A stretch of 35,753 bases of DNA from JAHJBR01 sp040757035 (GTDB lineage: Archaea > Micrarchaeota > Micrarchaeia > Anstonellales > Bilamarchaeaceae), in NCBI GenBank assembly GCA_040757035.1, contig JBFLYM010000007.1, positions 1 to 35,753 on the forward strand. Reading direction: 5' to 3'. The first letter of the stretch is position 1. Every line of letters begins with the position of its first letter. The notes beneath the pieces were generated by a model. It did no database searches, had not been told where the DNA came from, and saw nothing but the letters and a program-made list of their open reading frames with translations. The position numbers and the translations under genes are program-made. Positions 6,577 to 14,543 of the stretch are shown here, piece after piece.

Positions 6577-8209
6577 AAAGGTAGCAATTTAGCCCAAGGA
6601 ATTTTTTCCTGTAGCTTTCCATTAAAGAAGTGGTTTTCCGCTCTGGGGGCTTTGATTGTGCGATTCTTTTTTCTATTTCCTTCTTGTCGAGCCGTACATT
6701 GAGCGTCCTTGCAGGAACGTTTATGTCTATTATATCCCCGTTTCTCACCGCGGCGATCGGTCCTTTGTTGTAAGCTTCCATTTCTATATGTCCAATACAT
6801 AAACCAGTAGTGGCTCCTGAAAACCTTCCATCTGTAAGAAGTGCGACCTTTTTGTATCCTGCTCCTTTTATTGCGTCTGTAGGAGTAAGCATTTCAGGCA
6901 TTCCTGGGGCTCCTGCAGGTCCTTGATAAGGAAGCACTACAACATCGCCATCGCACAATTGTCCGTTGCTTATCGCATCCAAAAGCTCGTCTTCAGTAAA
7001 GAAAACTCGAGCCGGGCCGCTGTGCACAAGCAATGACGGATCAACTGCTGTTTGTTTTATTACTGCACTATGCGCAATGTTACCTCGTAATATCGCTATT
7101 CCTCCTTCATGATAATAGGGATCGGAAAGAGGGCGGATTATGCGATCGTCCAACACTTTTCCAGCATACGCTATCTCGCGAATTGTTTTTGCATTTACGC
7201 TCGCTGAATCGTTTATTTTTTCCTTTAATCGGTTAAGCACTCCAGAAACTCCACCAGCCCTGTCCAAATCAGCCATTTCGTGCTCTCCGGCAGGTATTAT
7301 TTTGCACAGATTCGGTGTTTCGCTGGATATTTTGTCAAACATATCTATAGTTATTTTTACTCCTACTTCGTTCGCGATCGCTAGTATGTGCAAAACAGCA
7401 TTTGTTGAACCGCCTACTGCCATATCCACTCGTATCGCATTTTCAAACGCTGCGGCATTCATTATGCTTTTCGGAACAACATTCTTCTTTGTTAGTTCAA
7501 CGATTCTTCGGCCGGTTTCGTAAGCCTGTTTTAATTTGAGCGGGTCAAGCGCAGGCGTTGTCGCGCATCCGGTTAGCGACATTCCAAGAGATTCCGCAAC
7601 TATTGCCATAGTGTTTGCAGTGTAAAGTCCAACGCATGAGCCTGCACCACAACGCATATAGGAGAGCATATTTTCGGCCTGTTCTTTTGTCATCATTCCT
7701 TTTTTGACTTTTCCTACTATGCCAAACCCCTGGATAGGATGATACTTTTGCCCGTCAATGATGTTCGCTTTCATTGGTCCTCCAGTAAGGATTATCGCTG
7801 GTAAGTTTAGTCTTCCAGCAGCCATGAGCATTCCTGGAGTAATTTTGTCGCAATTTGTTATTCCGACCCAACCATCCAAGCTATGACTAAGCATCATTAT
7901 TTCTATATTATCAGCTATGTGTTCCCGAGAAGGCAAGCTAAGCCGCATTTCTACATGCATTGCAATTCCGTCGCAAACACCGGGCACACCCCATGTAAAC
8001 GGCACCCCTCCAGCATCCCGAACCCCTCTCGCAACTTCTCGAGAAAGGACATCGAGATGAATGTGGCCCGGGATTATAGTATTAAATGAATTCGCTATCC
8101 CAATGAATGGCTTGTTCAATGAAAAATCGTTTTTTCCGAGTCCGCTGCACATCAAAAGCGCGCGATGAGGAAGCGTTTCTATTTCTTTTTTCAATATGCC
8201 TGATTTCAT
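6527..8209 (-). CDS. ilvD: Dihydroxy-acid dehydratase
   Basis: Third common enzyme of valine/isoleucine synthesis: dehydrates dihydroxyacids to 2-keto acids with an iron-sulfur cluster. Counting from the ATG at 8209, cluster cysteines C120 (TNCDK) and C192 (GAGSCVG) are clear; the site that is PCN in some family members reads PGHIHL here, as in many archaeal and 4Fe-4S-type members. The GTG at 8218 is better read as part of the ribosome site GTGAT four bases before the ATG, so I choose 560 residues over 563. The last 15-16 residues (from SEPRRG) and the stop codon are encoded by dispersed repeat copy A, so the native C-terminus has been replaced or extended. Converges with ilvC. Confidence 0.96.
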   Translation of the reverse strand: MKSGILKKEIETLPHRALLMCSGLGKNDFSLNKPFIGIANSFNTIIPGHIHLDVLSREVARGVRDAGGVPFTWGVPGVCDGIAMHVEMRLSLPSREHIADNIEIMMLSHSLDGWVGITNCDKITPGMLMAAGRLNLPAIILTGGPMKANIIDGQKYHPIQGFGIVGKVKKGMMTKEQAENMLSYMRCGAGSCVGLYTANTMAIVAESLGMSLTGCATTPALDPLKLKQAYETGRRIVELTKKNVVPKSIMNAAAFENAIRVDMAVGGSTNAVLHILAIANEVGVKITIDMFDKISSETPNLCKIIPAGEHEMADLDRAGGVSGVLNRLKEKINDSASVNAKTIREIAYAGKVLDDRIIRPLSDPYYHEGGIAILRGNIAHSAVIKQTAVDPSLLVHSGPARVFFTEDELLDAISNGQLCDGDVVVLPYQGPAGAPGMPEMLTPTDAIKGAGYKKVALLTDGRFSGATTGLCIGHIEMEAYNKGPIAAVRNGDIIDINVPARTLNVRLDKKEIEKRIAQSKPPERKTTSLMESYRKKFLGLNCYLSEPRRGVPPPKLVEGF

Positions 8210-8367
8210 GTCTATCACTTATTTTTATCAGCTTCATTATCATCCACTAAAAAGATGAGGAAGGAATCGCAGCGAGAAAACAGTATTAAATGAATCTTTA
8301 TGTTTGCGTTGCTTTGCGTTGCAGAAACATTTGTGGAGCTGCAAATTGGAATATAATGAGCAATTAT

Positions 8368-9018
8368 TTAATCCGCATATTTTGTGAGAATGTTCTTTGC
8401 TTTTATTATCGCATCCTTGATTTGTTTTTTATTCGTGGCGCCAGCGCAAATAATTTTTCCATTTTTGAAAAGCAAAAGTGATATTTTTGGATTGTAAAAT
8501 TTAAGTATAGCTCCTGGAAATTGTTCTGGTTCGTATTCCACTTCGCTTACTTTAGATGCAATAGCAAAAAGATCAAGTGTTACATTTAGATCAGCGCTTG
8601 CAACAATATTGGTTACTACAAATTCCGGTTTTTTATTTGTGAGTATCTTTTTTGCATGTGGTTTGAGCAATTTTAGCGTTTTATCCAAAGTTTTAGCAAT
8701 TGTTTCTTCATCTCTGCATCCTACACATACAACTTTTCCATTTTTAAAAAGCAATAACGAAGCTTTTGGTTCAGAAAATTTAAGTATAGCTCCTGGAAAT
8801 TGTTCTGGTTCGTATTCTATTTCCTTTATTCTTTGGGCGATATAGAATAAATCGAGTTCAAGTCCAAGATTTGCAGAAGAAACTATATTTGTAATTTTGA
8901 AATTAATATTCTTTTTTGGTAATTTAGAATCTTTAGAGATAGTCTTTTTAGAAACGGTCTTTTTAGAATTAGTGTTTTTAGAAACAGTCTTAAATTTAGA
9001 ACTGGTGTTTTTTACCAC
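8368..9018 (-). CDS. tbp: TATA-binding protein with N-terminal basic tail
   Basis: General transcription factor that binds the TATA box and, with TFB, recruits RNA polymerase. Two saddle-forming repeats are obvious, each with TNIV, EYEPEQFPGAILKF and LLLFKNGK. The core starts near residue 38; before it lies a Lys/Ser/Thr-rich tail with repeating SKKT units, unusual since archaeal TBPs usually begin almost at the core. A GTG start at 9018 is supported by GGTGAT three bases upstream. The next gene leftwards is convergent-free ilvD on the same strand, 158 bases away, so tbp may be transcribed alone. A 43-bp stretch is identical between the two halves. Confidence 0.97.
   Translation of the reverse strand: MVKNTSSKFKTVSKNTNSKKTVSKKTISKDSKLPKKNINFKITNIVSSANLGLELDLFYIAQRIKEIEYEPEQFPGAILKFSEPKASLLLFKNGKVVCVGCRDEETIAKTLDKTLKLLKPHAKKILTNKKPEFVVTNIVASADLNVTLDLFAIASKVSEVEYEPEQFPGAILKFYNPKISLLLFKNGKIICAGATNKKQIKDAIIKAKNILTKYAD
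8496..8538. repeat. 43-bp exact internal repeat of tbp, second half
   Basis: Identical to 8775-8817. It encodes the EYEPEQFPGAILKF strand region of the second TBP repeat. Confidence 0.9.
8775..8817. repeat. 43-bp exact internal repeat of tbp, first half
   Basis: Identical to 8496-8538. Protein conservation alone would leave synonymous differences, so identity at all 43 bases suggests gene conversion between the halves. Confidence 0.9.
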
Positions 9019-9057
9019 TCTATCACCATATCACTACAATAATTTGTTAAAACAATA

Positions 9058-9114
9058 TTTGTCCAAAAATTTTTGTCCAAATATAGAAATAATTTAAAAG
9101 AAAATATTTAAAAA
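9058..9114 (-). promoter_or_regulatory. tbp promoter region with paired TTTGGACAAA boxes
   Basis: Minus-strand TATA-like elements are CTTTTAAATT (9100-9091) and CTTTTTAAATATTT (9114-9101). Just downstream, TTTGTCCAAA occurs twice on the plus strand (9058-9067 and 9072-9081), 14 bases apart. The boxes sit near the expected transcription start and could bind a regulator of tbp. The message would have a leader of about 50 bases, matching the use of a ribosome site for the GTG start. Confidence 0.45.
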
Positions 9115-9236
9115 GCCCTAACCCTAAAGTATTTTAAATGAGATACTTAAAATTTATTAGTTGGAATTTATTAGCACAATAATGTAATATGTAAGTATAT
9201 GCAGGTATAATTTAGAGGTTTTAAGGGTAAATAAAT

Positions 9237-9518
9237 ATGGTAAAAAGATCTAAAGGTTTTTTCTCAAAAAGAACAAAATCCACAAAAATGAAAAAGAAAA
9301 TTACAGTGAATGAATTTGTAAAACCCTTTACAAACGGGGAAACCGTAATTCTTAAAATAACTTCTTATTTCAAAGGTATTCCTCACCCTAGATATAATGG
9401 ACGCTGTGGAGAAATAATTGGAAAACAAGGTAGTTCTTATCTAATAAAAATTACTGATGGACAGGCAAAAAAAGTCCTTGCTGTAAATCCAGCACATATC
9501 ATCAAAGTAAACGGTTAA
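9237..9518 (+). CDS. rpl21e: Ribosomal protein L21e
   Basis: A 93-residue protein of the archaeal/eukaryotic large ribosomal subunit. The N-terminal basic tail (VKRSKGFFSKRTKSTK), the GETVILKI strand and the H-P-R-Y-N-G-R-C-G-E-I-I-G segment are diagnostic. It is the first gene of the rpl21e-rpoF-DUF655 cluster conserved across archaea. The ATG at 9237 is preceded by an AAGGGTAA stretch that may serve as ribosome site; the SH3-like fold and length are normal. Confidence 0.95.
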   Translation: MVKRSKGFFSKRTKSTKMKKKITVNEFVKPFTNGETVILKITSYFKGIPHPRYNGRCGEIIGKQGSSYLIKITDGQAKKVLAVNPAHIIKVNG

Positions 9519-9542
9519 TAGTCTTAAATTGAGGGTGAATAC

Positions 9543-9860
9543 ATGAAATTAAACTCTTCCATACCACTTACTTTTGCGAATGTAGAAGAAATTCTAAAAG
9601 CAAGAGAAAAAGATGGTGAACTCGGTTATGAACAAAATCAAACCAAGGAATATGTTGAAAAATTTTCTAGATGTACTAAAAAAGAGGCTGAAAAATTAGT
9701 TGAAAAACTTATGGAAAACAAGAAGATTACTCGTGCAGTTGCAGTAATAATTGTAAATATTTCGCCAAAATATGCGGAAACAATAAAAACGATTGCACTT
9801 AAGGATAAAATTGAATTAAATGACGAAGAAGTAGAAGAAATAATAAAACTTTTTAAGTGA
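9543..9860 (+). CDS. rpoF: DNA-directed RNA polymerase subunit F (Rpb4/RpoF)
   Basis: A 105-residue subunit which pairs with RpoE (Rpb7) to form the RNA polymerase stalk. It begins with SSIPLTFANVEEIL and has the HRDC-like helical C-terminus ending in LNDEEVEEIIKLFK, as in other archaeal RpoF proteins. A GAGGGTGA ribosome site lies just before the ATG, 24 bases after the rpl21e stop, so the two are co-transcribed. Gene order rpl21e-rpoF supports the call. Confidence 0.93.
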   Translation: MKLNSSIPLTFANVEEILKAREKDGELGYEQNQTKEYVEKFSRCTKKEAEKLVEKLMENKKITRAVAVIIVNISPKYAETIKTIALKDKIELNDEEVEEIIKLFK

Positions 9861-9876
9861 TCCTTTTGGTGATAAT

Positions 9877-10443
9877 TTGGAAGAATATGCATGGGTAATT
9901 GAATATTTGCCACAAGGAAGATCTGCAGATTCAAAAACTGAATCCATAGTTCAGCTTATAGGTCACAATTTTTTTACATTACTTGAAGCAACTGTGAAAT
10001 CAGAATCAGTAGTTTCAATTGGACAAAAAGTTTATATAGGAAAAGAATATCGTAATGAAATTGCACGCATAAAAGGAAGGTTGAATTTTTTTCAACTTAC
10101 CCAAAATGCAAAAGAAAACGCATCTATTGCAATCAGATCCATAGTGCAAGAACGGGAAAGTGATTTTATTGCGTTCATAAACAAGGCTGCACCGATTTCA
10201 ATGAGAATACATCAACTTGAATTTCTTCCTGGCATTGGAAAAAAATATTTGGAATCGCTTCTTATAGAAAGAGAGAAGAAACCATTTGAGAATTTTGCGG
10301 ATCTCAAAGCGCGAATACCTTCAATAACCGATCCTGTGTTATTATTCACACACAGAATATTGAATGAACTTGAAAACAAAGAAAAACATCATATTTTCCT
10401 TGCGTCTCTCTCGCCACATACATCACCACCACATACACTTTAA
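9877..10443 (+). CDS. DUF655 protein (putative RNA/DNA-binding, HhH-containing)
   Basis: A 188-residue member of the archaeal DUF655 family, always found beside rpoF and rpl21e. The N-terminus EEYAWVIEYLPQGR is the family hallmark, and residues about 110-140 contain a helix-hairpin-helix (LEFLPGIGKKYLESLL), which implies nucleic-acid binding. Its exact function is unknown; linkage to translation and transcription genes and often to ksgA suggests a ribosome-related role. The start is a TTG at 9877, chosen since GGTGA at 9868-9872 lies four bases upstream and the family N-terminus begins there. In this genome ksgA does not follow; a tRNA gene does. The C-terminal HHIFLASLSPHTSPPHTL tail is not conserved-looking. 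Confidence 0.92.
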   Translation: MEEYAWVIEYLPQGRSADSKTESIVQLIGHNFFTLLEATVKSESVVSIGQKVYIGKEYRNEIARIKGRLNFFQLTQNAKENASIAIRSIVQERESDFIAFINKAAPISMRIHQLEFLPGIGKKYLESLLIEREKKPFENFADLKARIPSITDPVLLFTHRILNELENKEKHHIFLASLSPHTSPPHTL

Positions 10444-10456
10444 TTTTTCTTTTATT

Positions 10457-10480
10457 TTCCATGCGGTGCGCAGCGCTGAA
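10457..10480. repeat. 24-base copy of an internal piece of the CCA-adding enzyme gene
   Basis: The 24 bases here match 10942-10966 with a single one-base indel, including 18 identical bases GCGGTGCGCAGCGCTGAA. The second site lies within the cca coding region (encoding SALRTAMEKE on the minus strand). This copy fills over half of the short gap between DUF655 and tRNA-Val and ends four bases before the tRNA. Confidence 0.75.
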
Positions 10481-10484
10481 ATCT

Positions 10485-10557
10485 GGGCTTGTAGTGGAGT
10501 GGTTAACACGTCTGCTTTACACGCAGAATATCAGAGGTTCGAATCCTCTCGAGCCCA
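10485..10557 (+). tRNA. tRNA-Val (anticodon TAC)
   Basis: A full cloverleaf can be drawn: acceptor GGGCTTG (10485-10491) with CGAGCCC (10550-10556), anticodon stem TCTGC/GCAGA with loop TTTACAC giving anticodon TAC, and T arm AGAGG/CCTCT around TTCGAAT. The discriminator base is A at 10557. CCA is not encoded and there is no intron. Its 3' part overlaps, on the opposite strand, the last codons of the CCA-adding enzyme gene. Confidence 0.95.
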
Positions 10558-11913
10558 AAATCTACTGAAAACACTGTAAATATTCCACAAAAAATATTGT
10601 TGAAGCACTTCTTTGCAATATTTTATTATTTTCGCATTCCGATATATTTTTGCATTTTTTGCGGAATTGAGATGGGAAGGAAGCGAAATTTCATTTATTT
10701 TCATTGAGAAAAACTCTTCAAATGTACGCGCATGTCGTTTTATTTTTGCAACAAGCCGCGCGTTTTTGATAAAAACATTCTTATATTTAAATGAAAATTT
10801 TTTGCATTCGCCAGCAAATTTGAGCGGCGGACCTTGAAGAATTTTTGTCTGAGATAATTTATCTTTAAACAATTCTAAAAGTATGTAAACCTTATTGTTA
10901 AGTTTGTCCATTTTGTATCCGATAATTTTGAATCCTTCTTTTTCCATTGCGGTGCGCAGCGCTGAATAGAATCTTCTTATTTGCCCCCAAAGTACATCAT
11001 CAACAATATTCGGTGCTGCGAACGAAATGCAGTAAATATTCTTCGTTTTTAAAAAGTCTGTAAGTTGCAAATCGGTTAGAGTTCTCTCTGTAAAAAAAGC
11101 GAGTTCATCGTTTGATCTGAGGAAGGCGCGTGCGCAAGCTATTATTGCATTATAACTTTCCTTGCTCACATTAGCGGAAACATTACGATTCGCATCTATA
11201 GGATCAATAACTATCAACGGGGTTTTAAATTTCGCAAGCGCCTCCCTTTTTTTTACCCCGTCCTCTCCTTTTTTATTTCTTAAATCTATCAATGTATGTT
11301 CTTTCCATTTTGCGATCGCATCCATAGTTTTTTCAAATGTTCCATATCTAAGTATGAGCAATTCGCACAAATAACCTGAAAAGCCTTGCACTTTTATTTC
11401 AGCGCCATATAAGAAATTAATTTTGAGGAATTTCTTCAAAAGCCTAACTTCATCTTTTTGTTTTTTGCTCATCTTAGAAAGTATATATTTGCAATGAAGC
11501 AGACTTCGGTCTACTGCCGATTTGAATTTTGAGGAAATTTTGCTGACTTCGTATCCCGGAACGACATCTATTTTTCGTCCTTCAGACAAAATACGTACGT
11601 AGGGATGTTGGGCGTAAGCAATTTTGAAAATTGCGTTGGGAAACGTATTTTTAACAGCAGCAAACACAAGTTTTTTCATTTTTTCTTCTTTCTGATTATG
11701 CTTAAAAAGCACGAAAATATCAATATCCTTATCATCATTCAAAAAGGTGCCTTTTGCAAATGAACCTGCCAGTATTACTTTTGTTTTTGGTATTTCTTTT
11801 TTTATTCGCTTTATTACAGATAAAATGAATTTTCGTTCATTTTTTTCATATGCAGTTGTTGGTTTTAGGCCTTGAATTATTTTTGTTTTAATTGATCTTG
11901 TAAGACCGGTCAT
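10531..11913 (-). CDS. cca: CCA-adding enzyme (tRNA nucleotidyltransferase), archaeal class
   Basis: Adds CCA to the 3' end of tRNAs, needed here since neither tRNA gene in the window encodes CCA. The nucleotidyltransferase signature GSFAKGT (50-56) followed by DIDIF (63-67, catalytic D63 and D65) is clear, and the 460-residue length fits the archaeal class I enzyme. The last eight residues and the stop codon are antisense to tRNA-Val, so the C-terminus is read from the tRNA gene; an ancestral stop was probably lost. The ATG at 11913 lies about 27 bases from a TATA element shared with the divergent gene at 11966. A 25-base internal stretch (10942-10966) is duplicated beside the tRNA. Confidence 0.94.
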   Translation of the reverse strand: MTGLTRSIKTKIIQGLKPTTAYEKNERKFILSVIKRIKKEIPKTKVILAGSFAKGTFLNDDKDIDIFVLFKHNQKEEKMKKLVFAAVKNTFPNAIFKIAYAQHPYVRILSEGRKIDVVPGYEVSKISSKFKSAVDRSLLHCKYILSKMSKKQKDEVRLLKKFLKINFLYGAEIKVQGFSGYLCELLILRYGTFEKTMDAIAKWKEHTLIDLRNKKGEDGVKKREALAKFKTPLIVIDPIDANRNVSANVSKESYNAIIACARAFLRSNDELAFFTERTLTDLQLTDFLKTKNIYCISFAAPNIVDDVLWGQIRRFYSALRTAMEKEGFKIIGYKMDKLNNKVYILLELFKDKLSQTKILQGPPLKFAGECKKFSFKYKNVFIKNARLVAKIKRHARTFEEFFSMKINEISLPSHLNSAKNAKIYRNAKIIKYCKEVLQQYFLWNIYSVFSRFWAREDSNL

Positions 11914-11931
11914 AAAAAGAAAATAAGAATG

Positions 11932-11946
11932 TTAAATTTTTAAATA
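11932..11946. promoter_or_regulatory. Shared bidirectional TATA element, cca and 769-residue gene
   Basis: TTAAATTTTTAAATA is a near-symmetrical TATA sequence placed about 25 bases from the ATG at 11966 and about 25 from the opposite ATG at 11913. Only 52 bases separate the two start codons, so both messages should be leaderless and compete for the same element. Confidence 0.55.
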
Positions 11947-11965
11947 GCACAATAGTATAAATTGC

Positions 11966-14275
11966 ATGCGAAAATCAACTATTTCGTTTCTATTATTGTT
12001 ATCGTTACCATTATTGCTTATGCTCGGTTGTATTAGTGAAAGAACTGCAACCATGCCAACGAACGAAGGGGTTCTCTTAGTAATATCTCACAATCTTGAT
12101 AGTGATGGCACTGTGGATGTAGCCGAATATGCTTTCAAACCAATAATTGTTGATGTTGAACAAAATATAATAATGCAAAAATTTGTAACCGTCACAGAGA
12201 CTGAAACAGCGCTTGATATAATATCAACTAATCATTACAGTGATTCGAATATATCGGTCCTTGAACAACTTATTTTTCAATTTGACAACGAAAGAACAGA
12301 TATGGAAAATATATGTAAAGATGTGTTTGGAATAAGCAAAACTACAGAAAACATTTGCACGAATCATGCCGAATGCGCAGACAAATGTACAAACACACAA
12401 TGCAAAAAATACCGATATGCAAACGAGTTATTAGGATATTGGATTTACGACTTTTTACAAAACAGCCGCATGATGGATGCGAATATACGCGACGTAAAGA
12501 ACGCAATAATATTTCTAAAAGATGCTACACCAGAAGAAAAAAAACAAGTAATGAGTAAACTTAACAAAATAATAGATTATACGCATGCCATAAACATCAA
12601 TCCGCTACTCAATGATAATACATTTGCCATGTGTAAGCAAATTGGTTATAATAATTCTAAAATAATAGATATGCTGAATATAATGGGCGGCTATGATAGG
12701 CGTCCGGTTGCGCATGCTTACGTGGTAAATTTAAAATTTGCATTTAATGGCAAAGATCATAGTGAATTAAATGTAATAGATAACTTACCAAAATCTTTAG
12801 CAATATTGCTTAGAAACATATCACTTGTACAGAACAGTATCTATAATAAAAATCAAAGTCAAGTGATATGGCCAACTATTGCGTTTGATTCGCATCAAAA
12901 ATATCTACTTGGCTATTCATTTGTCACAACACAAAATACGTATGACGATATTCTTGTAAAACAATATTGGCCAACTTCAAATGTATCTATCAAAGTTGTC
13001 TCTATTGAAAAAAATCCATTGATAAAATACATAATTGAGATAAGTGAGATGATATATCTACAATGCAAAAGCATAGGTTATTACCCTGCGCTTGCTATAG
13101 TAACATTATTTTGGGATATAGTTATTTGTATAGCCATGCTGTGTATAAAAATAGTTTTAAATGTAATAATTGTGGTTTTTAGACATAGCGGAATTAAAAA
13201 TGGTGTTGTTAGAGGATTTGGCAATGCAATTCAACATGCTAAATATTATTTTATTGTTGGCATCTTTTTCTTTATTGTGGCAACCATATTATTTTTCAAT
13301 TCGGACCAAATCATAGATAATCAATTTATGTATAACAAAATAATTGAAAACCTAATGAAAAATCAGTTTGGAATGTTTTCATATTTATCGTTTTTCCTAT
13401 CACTTCATATCTTTTATATATTATTTGAAGACAAACTTAAAGGTTTAGTTATTGGAAAGAGCTATTATGCGAATCTTGCTGATCTTAGTCCAAAAGCCAA
13501 TGCACTCAGATTTAAGATACTCAATGAGCGAGTCGCTGTGCTTAAAGAACTTGTAATAGCATCAAAAGAAATAGATACAAATGAAGAAAAGGAGGTTCTT
13601 ATTTCTATTCCACTTGATCGGATAGAAGAATTGCTCAAAAAATTCGGAAGCGAAAAAGTCGTAAAAGAACTTATGGAAACTTATATTAACCGCGTAAATA
13701 TGGCAATAACACGTATGAGTGAAAAATCCAACATTGTTAAAGATCATTGGTTTGAATGGGATAAAGAAATATCAGAAAAACTTGCAGAACACGATGGTGT
13801 TACATTCACAGCAATGTTTAACATACCCTCTGTGTGGAGAGTATGGGCTGCAAATAGATTTGTCGCAGAGCACGAAGTTGATAGACTTTATGTTGACGCA
13901 GAAGGTATAAAAAAAACGGTTGCGAAAACAACTATTTTGCCGGTTGCAATTAGTAGCGCCGATCTACTCAAAAAATTAGTTTTAGATAATAATATAATTG
14001 GGGGCATAATACTAAAAAAAGGTAATATAGATTCCGCGTATTCTGTCGTTGGAAATCAAACACTAGAAAGTATACTTTCATGGAGAATTTCCAATTATGC
14101 AAAAACGCTTGGAGAAAAAATATTTAATTTAGGATATATGCGTATAGAAATATCGGGCGCAACAAATTCGGTTGTATTTGTCAAAGAATTTGATAAAGAA
14201 GGGATAATATTCACGCAAAATGAAAAAATGAAAGATGCGCTCGCTGAATTCCAAAAAAAACTTAAGGACATCTAA
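11966..14275 (+). CDS. Lipid-anchored membrane protein with cytoplasmic C-terminal domain, unknown family
   Basis: I do not recognise this 769-residue protein. It begins with a signal peptide and lipobox (LMLGC, lipid-modified C22). Residues 23-370 should lie outside: they hold five N-glycosylation sequons and a cysteine cluster (C117, C131, C137, C141, C146). Three membrane spans follow at about 373-405, 427-444 and 469-487, which puts the remaining 280 residues in the cytoplasm. The final 110 residues have alternating strands and helices that might be a roadblock/LC7-like fold, but this is a guess. A leaderless promoter drives it alone. The topology recalls the 853-residue protein at 31801: large outer domain, spans, then a cytoplasmic tail. 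Its stop codon is directly followed by dispersed repeat copy B. Confidence 0.8.
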   Translation: MRKSTISFLLLLSLPLLLMLGCISERTATMPTNEGVLLVISHNLDSDGTVDVAEYAFKPIIVDVEQNIIMQKFVTVTETETALDIISTNHYSDSNISVLEQLIFQFDNERTDMENICKDVFGISKTTENICTNHAECADKCTNTQCKKYRYANELLGYWIYDFLQNSRMMDANIRDVKNAIIFLKDATPEEKKQVMSKLNKIIDYTHAININPLLNDNTFAMCKQIGYNNSKIIDMLNIMGGYDRRPVAHAYVVNLKFAFNGKDHSELNVIDNLPKSLAILLRNISLVQNSIYNKNQSQVIWPTIAFDSHQKYLLGYSFVTTQNTYDDILVKQYWPTSNVSIKVVSIEKNPLIKYIIEISEMIYLQCKSIGYYPALAIVTLFWDIVICIAMLCIKIVLNVIIVVFRHSGIKNGVVRGFGNAIQHAKYYFIVGIFFFIVATILFFNSDQIIDNQFMYNKIIENLMKNQFGMFSYLSFFLSLHIFYILFEDKLKGLVIGKSYYANLADLSPKANALRFKILNERVAVLKELVIASKEIDTNEEKEVLISIPLDRIEELLKKFGSEKVVKELMETYINRVNMAITRMSEKSNIVKDHWFEWDKEISEKLAEHDGVTFTAMFNIPSVWRVWAANRFVAEHEVDRLYVDAEGIKKTVAKTTILPVAISSADLLKKLVLDNNIIGGIILKKGNIDSAYSVVGNQTLESILSWRISNYAKTLGEKIFNLGYMRIEISGATNSVVFVKEFDKEGIIFTQNEKMKDALAEFQKKLKDI

Positions 14276-14410
14276 TCCGAACCGCGGAGAGGGCTTCGCC
14301 CCCTCCCCAGTTTGAGGGTCTTCCTGACCCTCCCCCACTTTTCTTTATTAGTTTTTTCTTTGGGGTGGACCCCCCAGACCTTTCTTTTTTTTAAAAAGAA
14401 AGGGATATGG
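14276..14410 (-). repeat. Dispersed repeat copy B
   Basis: Begins one base after the stop codon of the preceding gene with TCCGAACCGCGGAG, the same end that reaches into ilvD in copy A. It is in opposite orientation to copy A and lacks both the nested 144-bp element and part of the middle. The 59 bases 14308-14366 are identical to 14485-14543 in copy C. It includes the GAGGGTC/GACCCTC hairpin and the TTTCTTTTTT-rich palindrome. Confidence 0.88.
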
Positions 14411-14543
14411 ACCGAACCGCGGAGGGGAGTGCCCCCTCCAAAACTGGTTGAGGGTTTTTAGGTGGGTGCTCAAACAGTTTTGAACAGTTTGAGGGTCTTC
14501 CTGACCCTCCCCCACTTTTCTTTATTAGTTTTTTCTTTGGGGT
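14411..14543 (-). repeat. Dispersed repeat copy C, tandem with B
   Basis: Lies directly after copy B in the same orientation. It has the fuller form of the middle (the GTTCAAAACTGTTTGAGC stretch, read in copy A orientation) and matches copy A over about 102 bases with roughly four differences. From 14544 to 14779 I see only AT-rich leader sequence with TATA-like TTTTAATT runs and a small palindrome TCTGCGCAGA near 14618. Confidence 0.88.

Noticed and set aside
6331..6702. 123-codon frame across the dispersed repeat and the end of ilvD
   Set aside because: It runs through hairpins of the repeat and antisense ilvD; its composition follows the repeat, not a protein.
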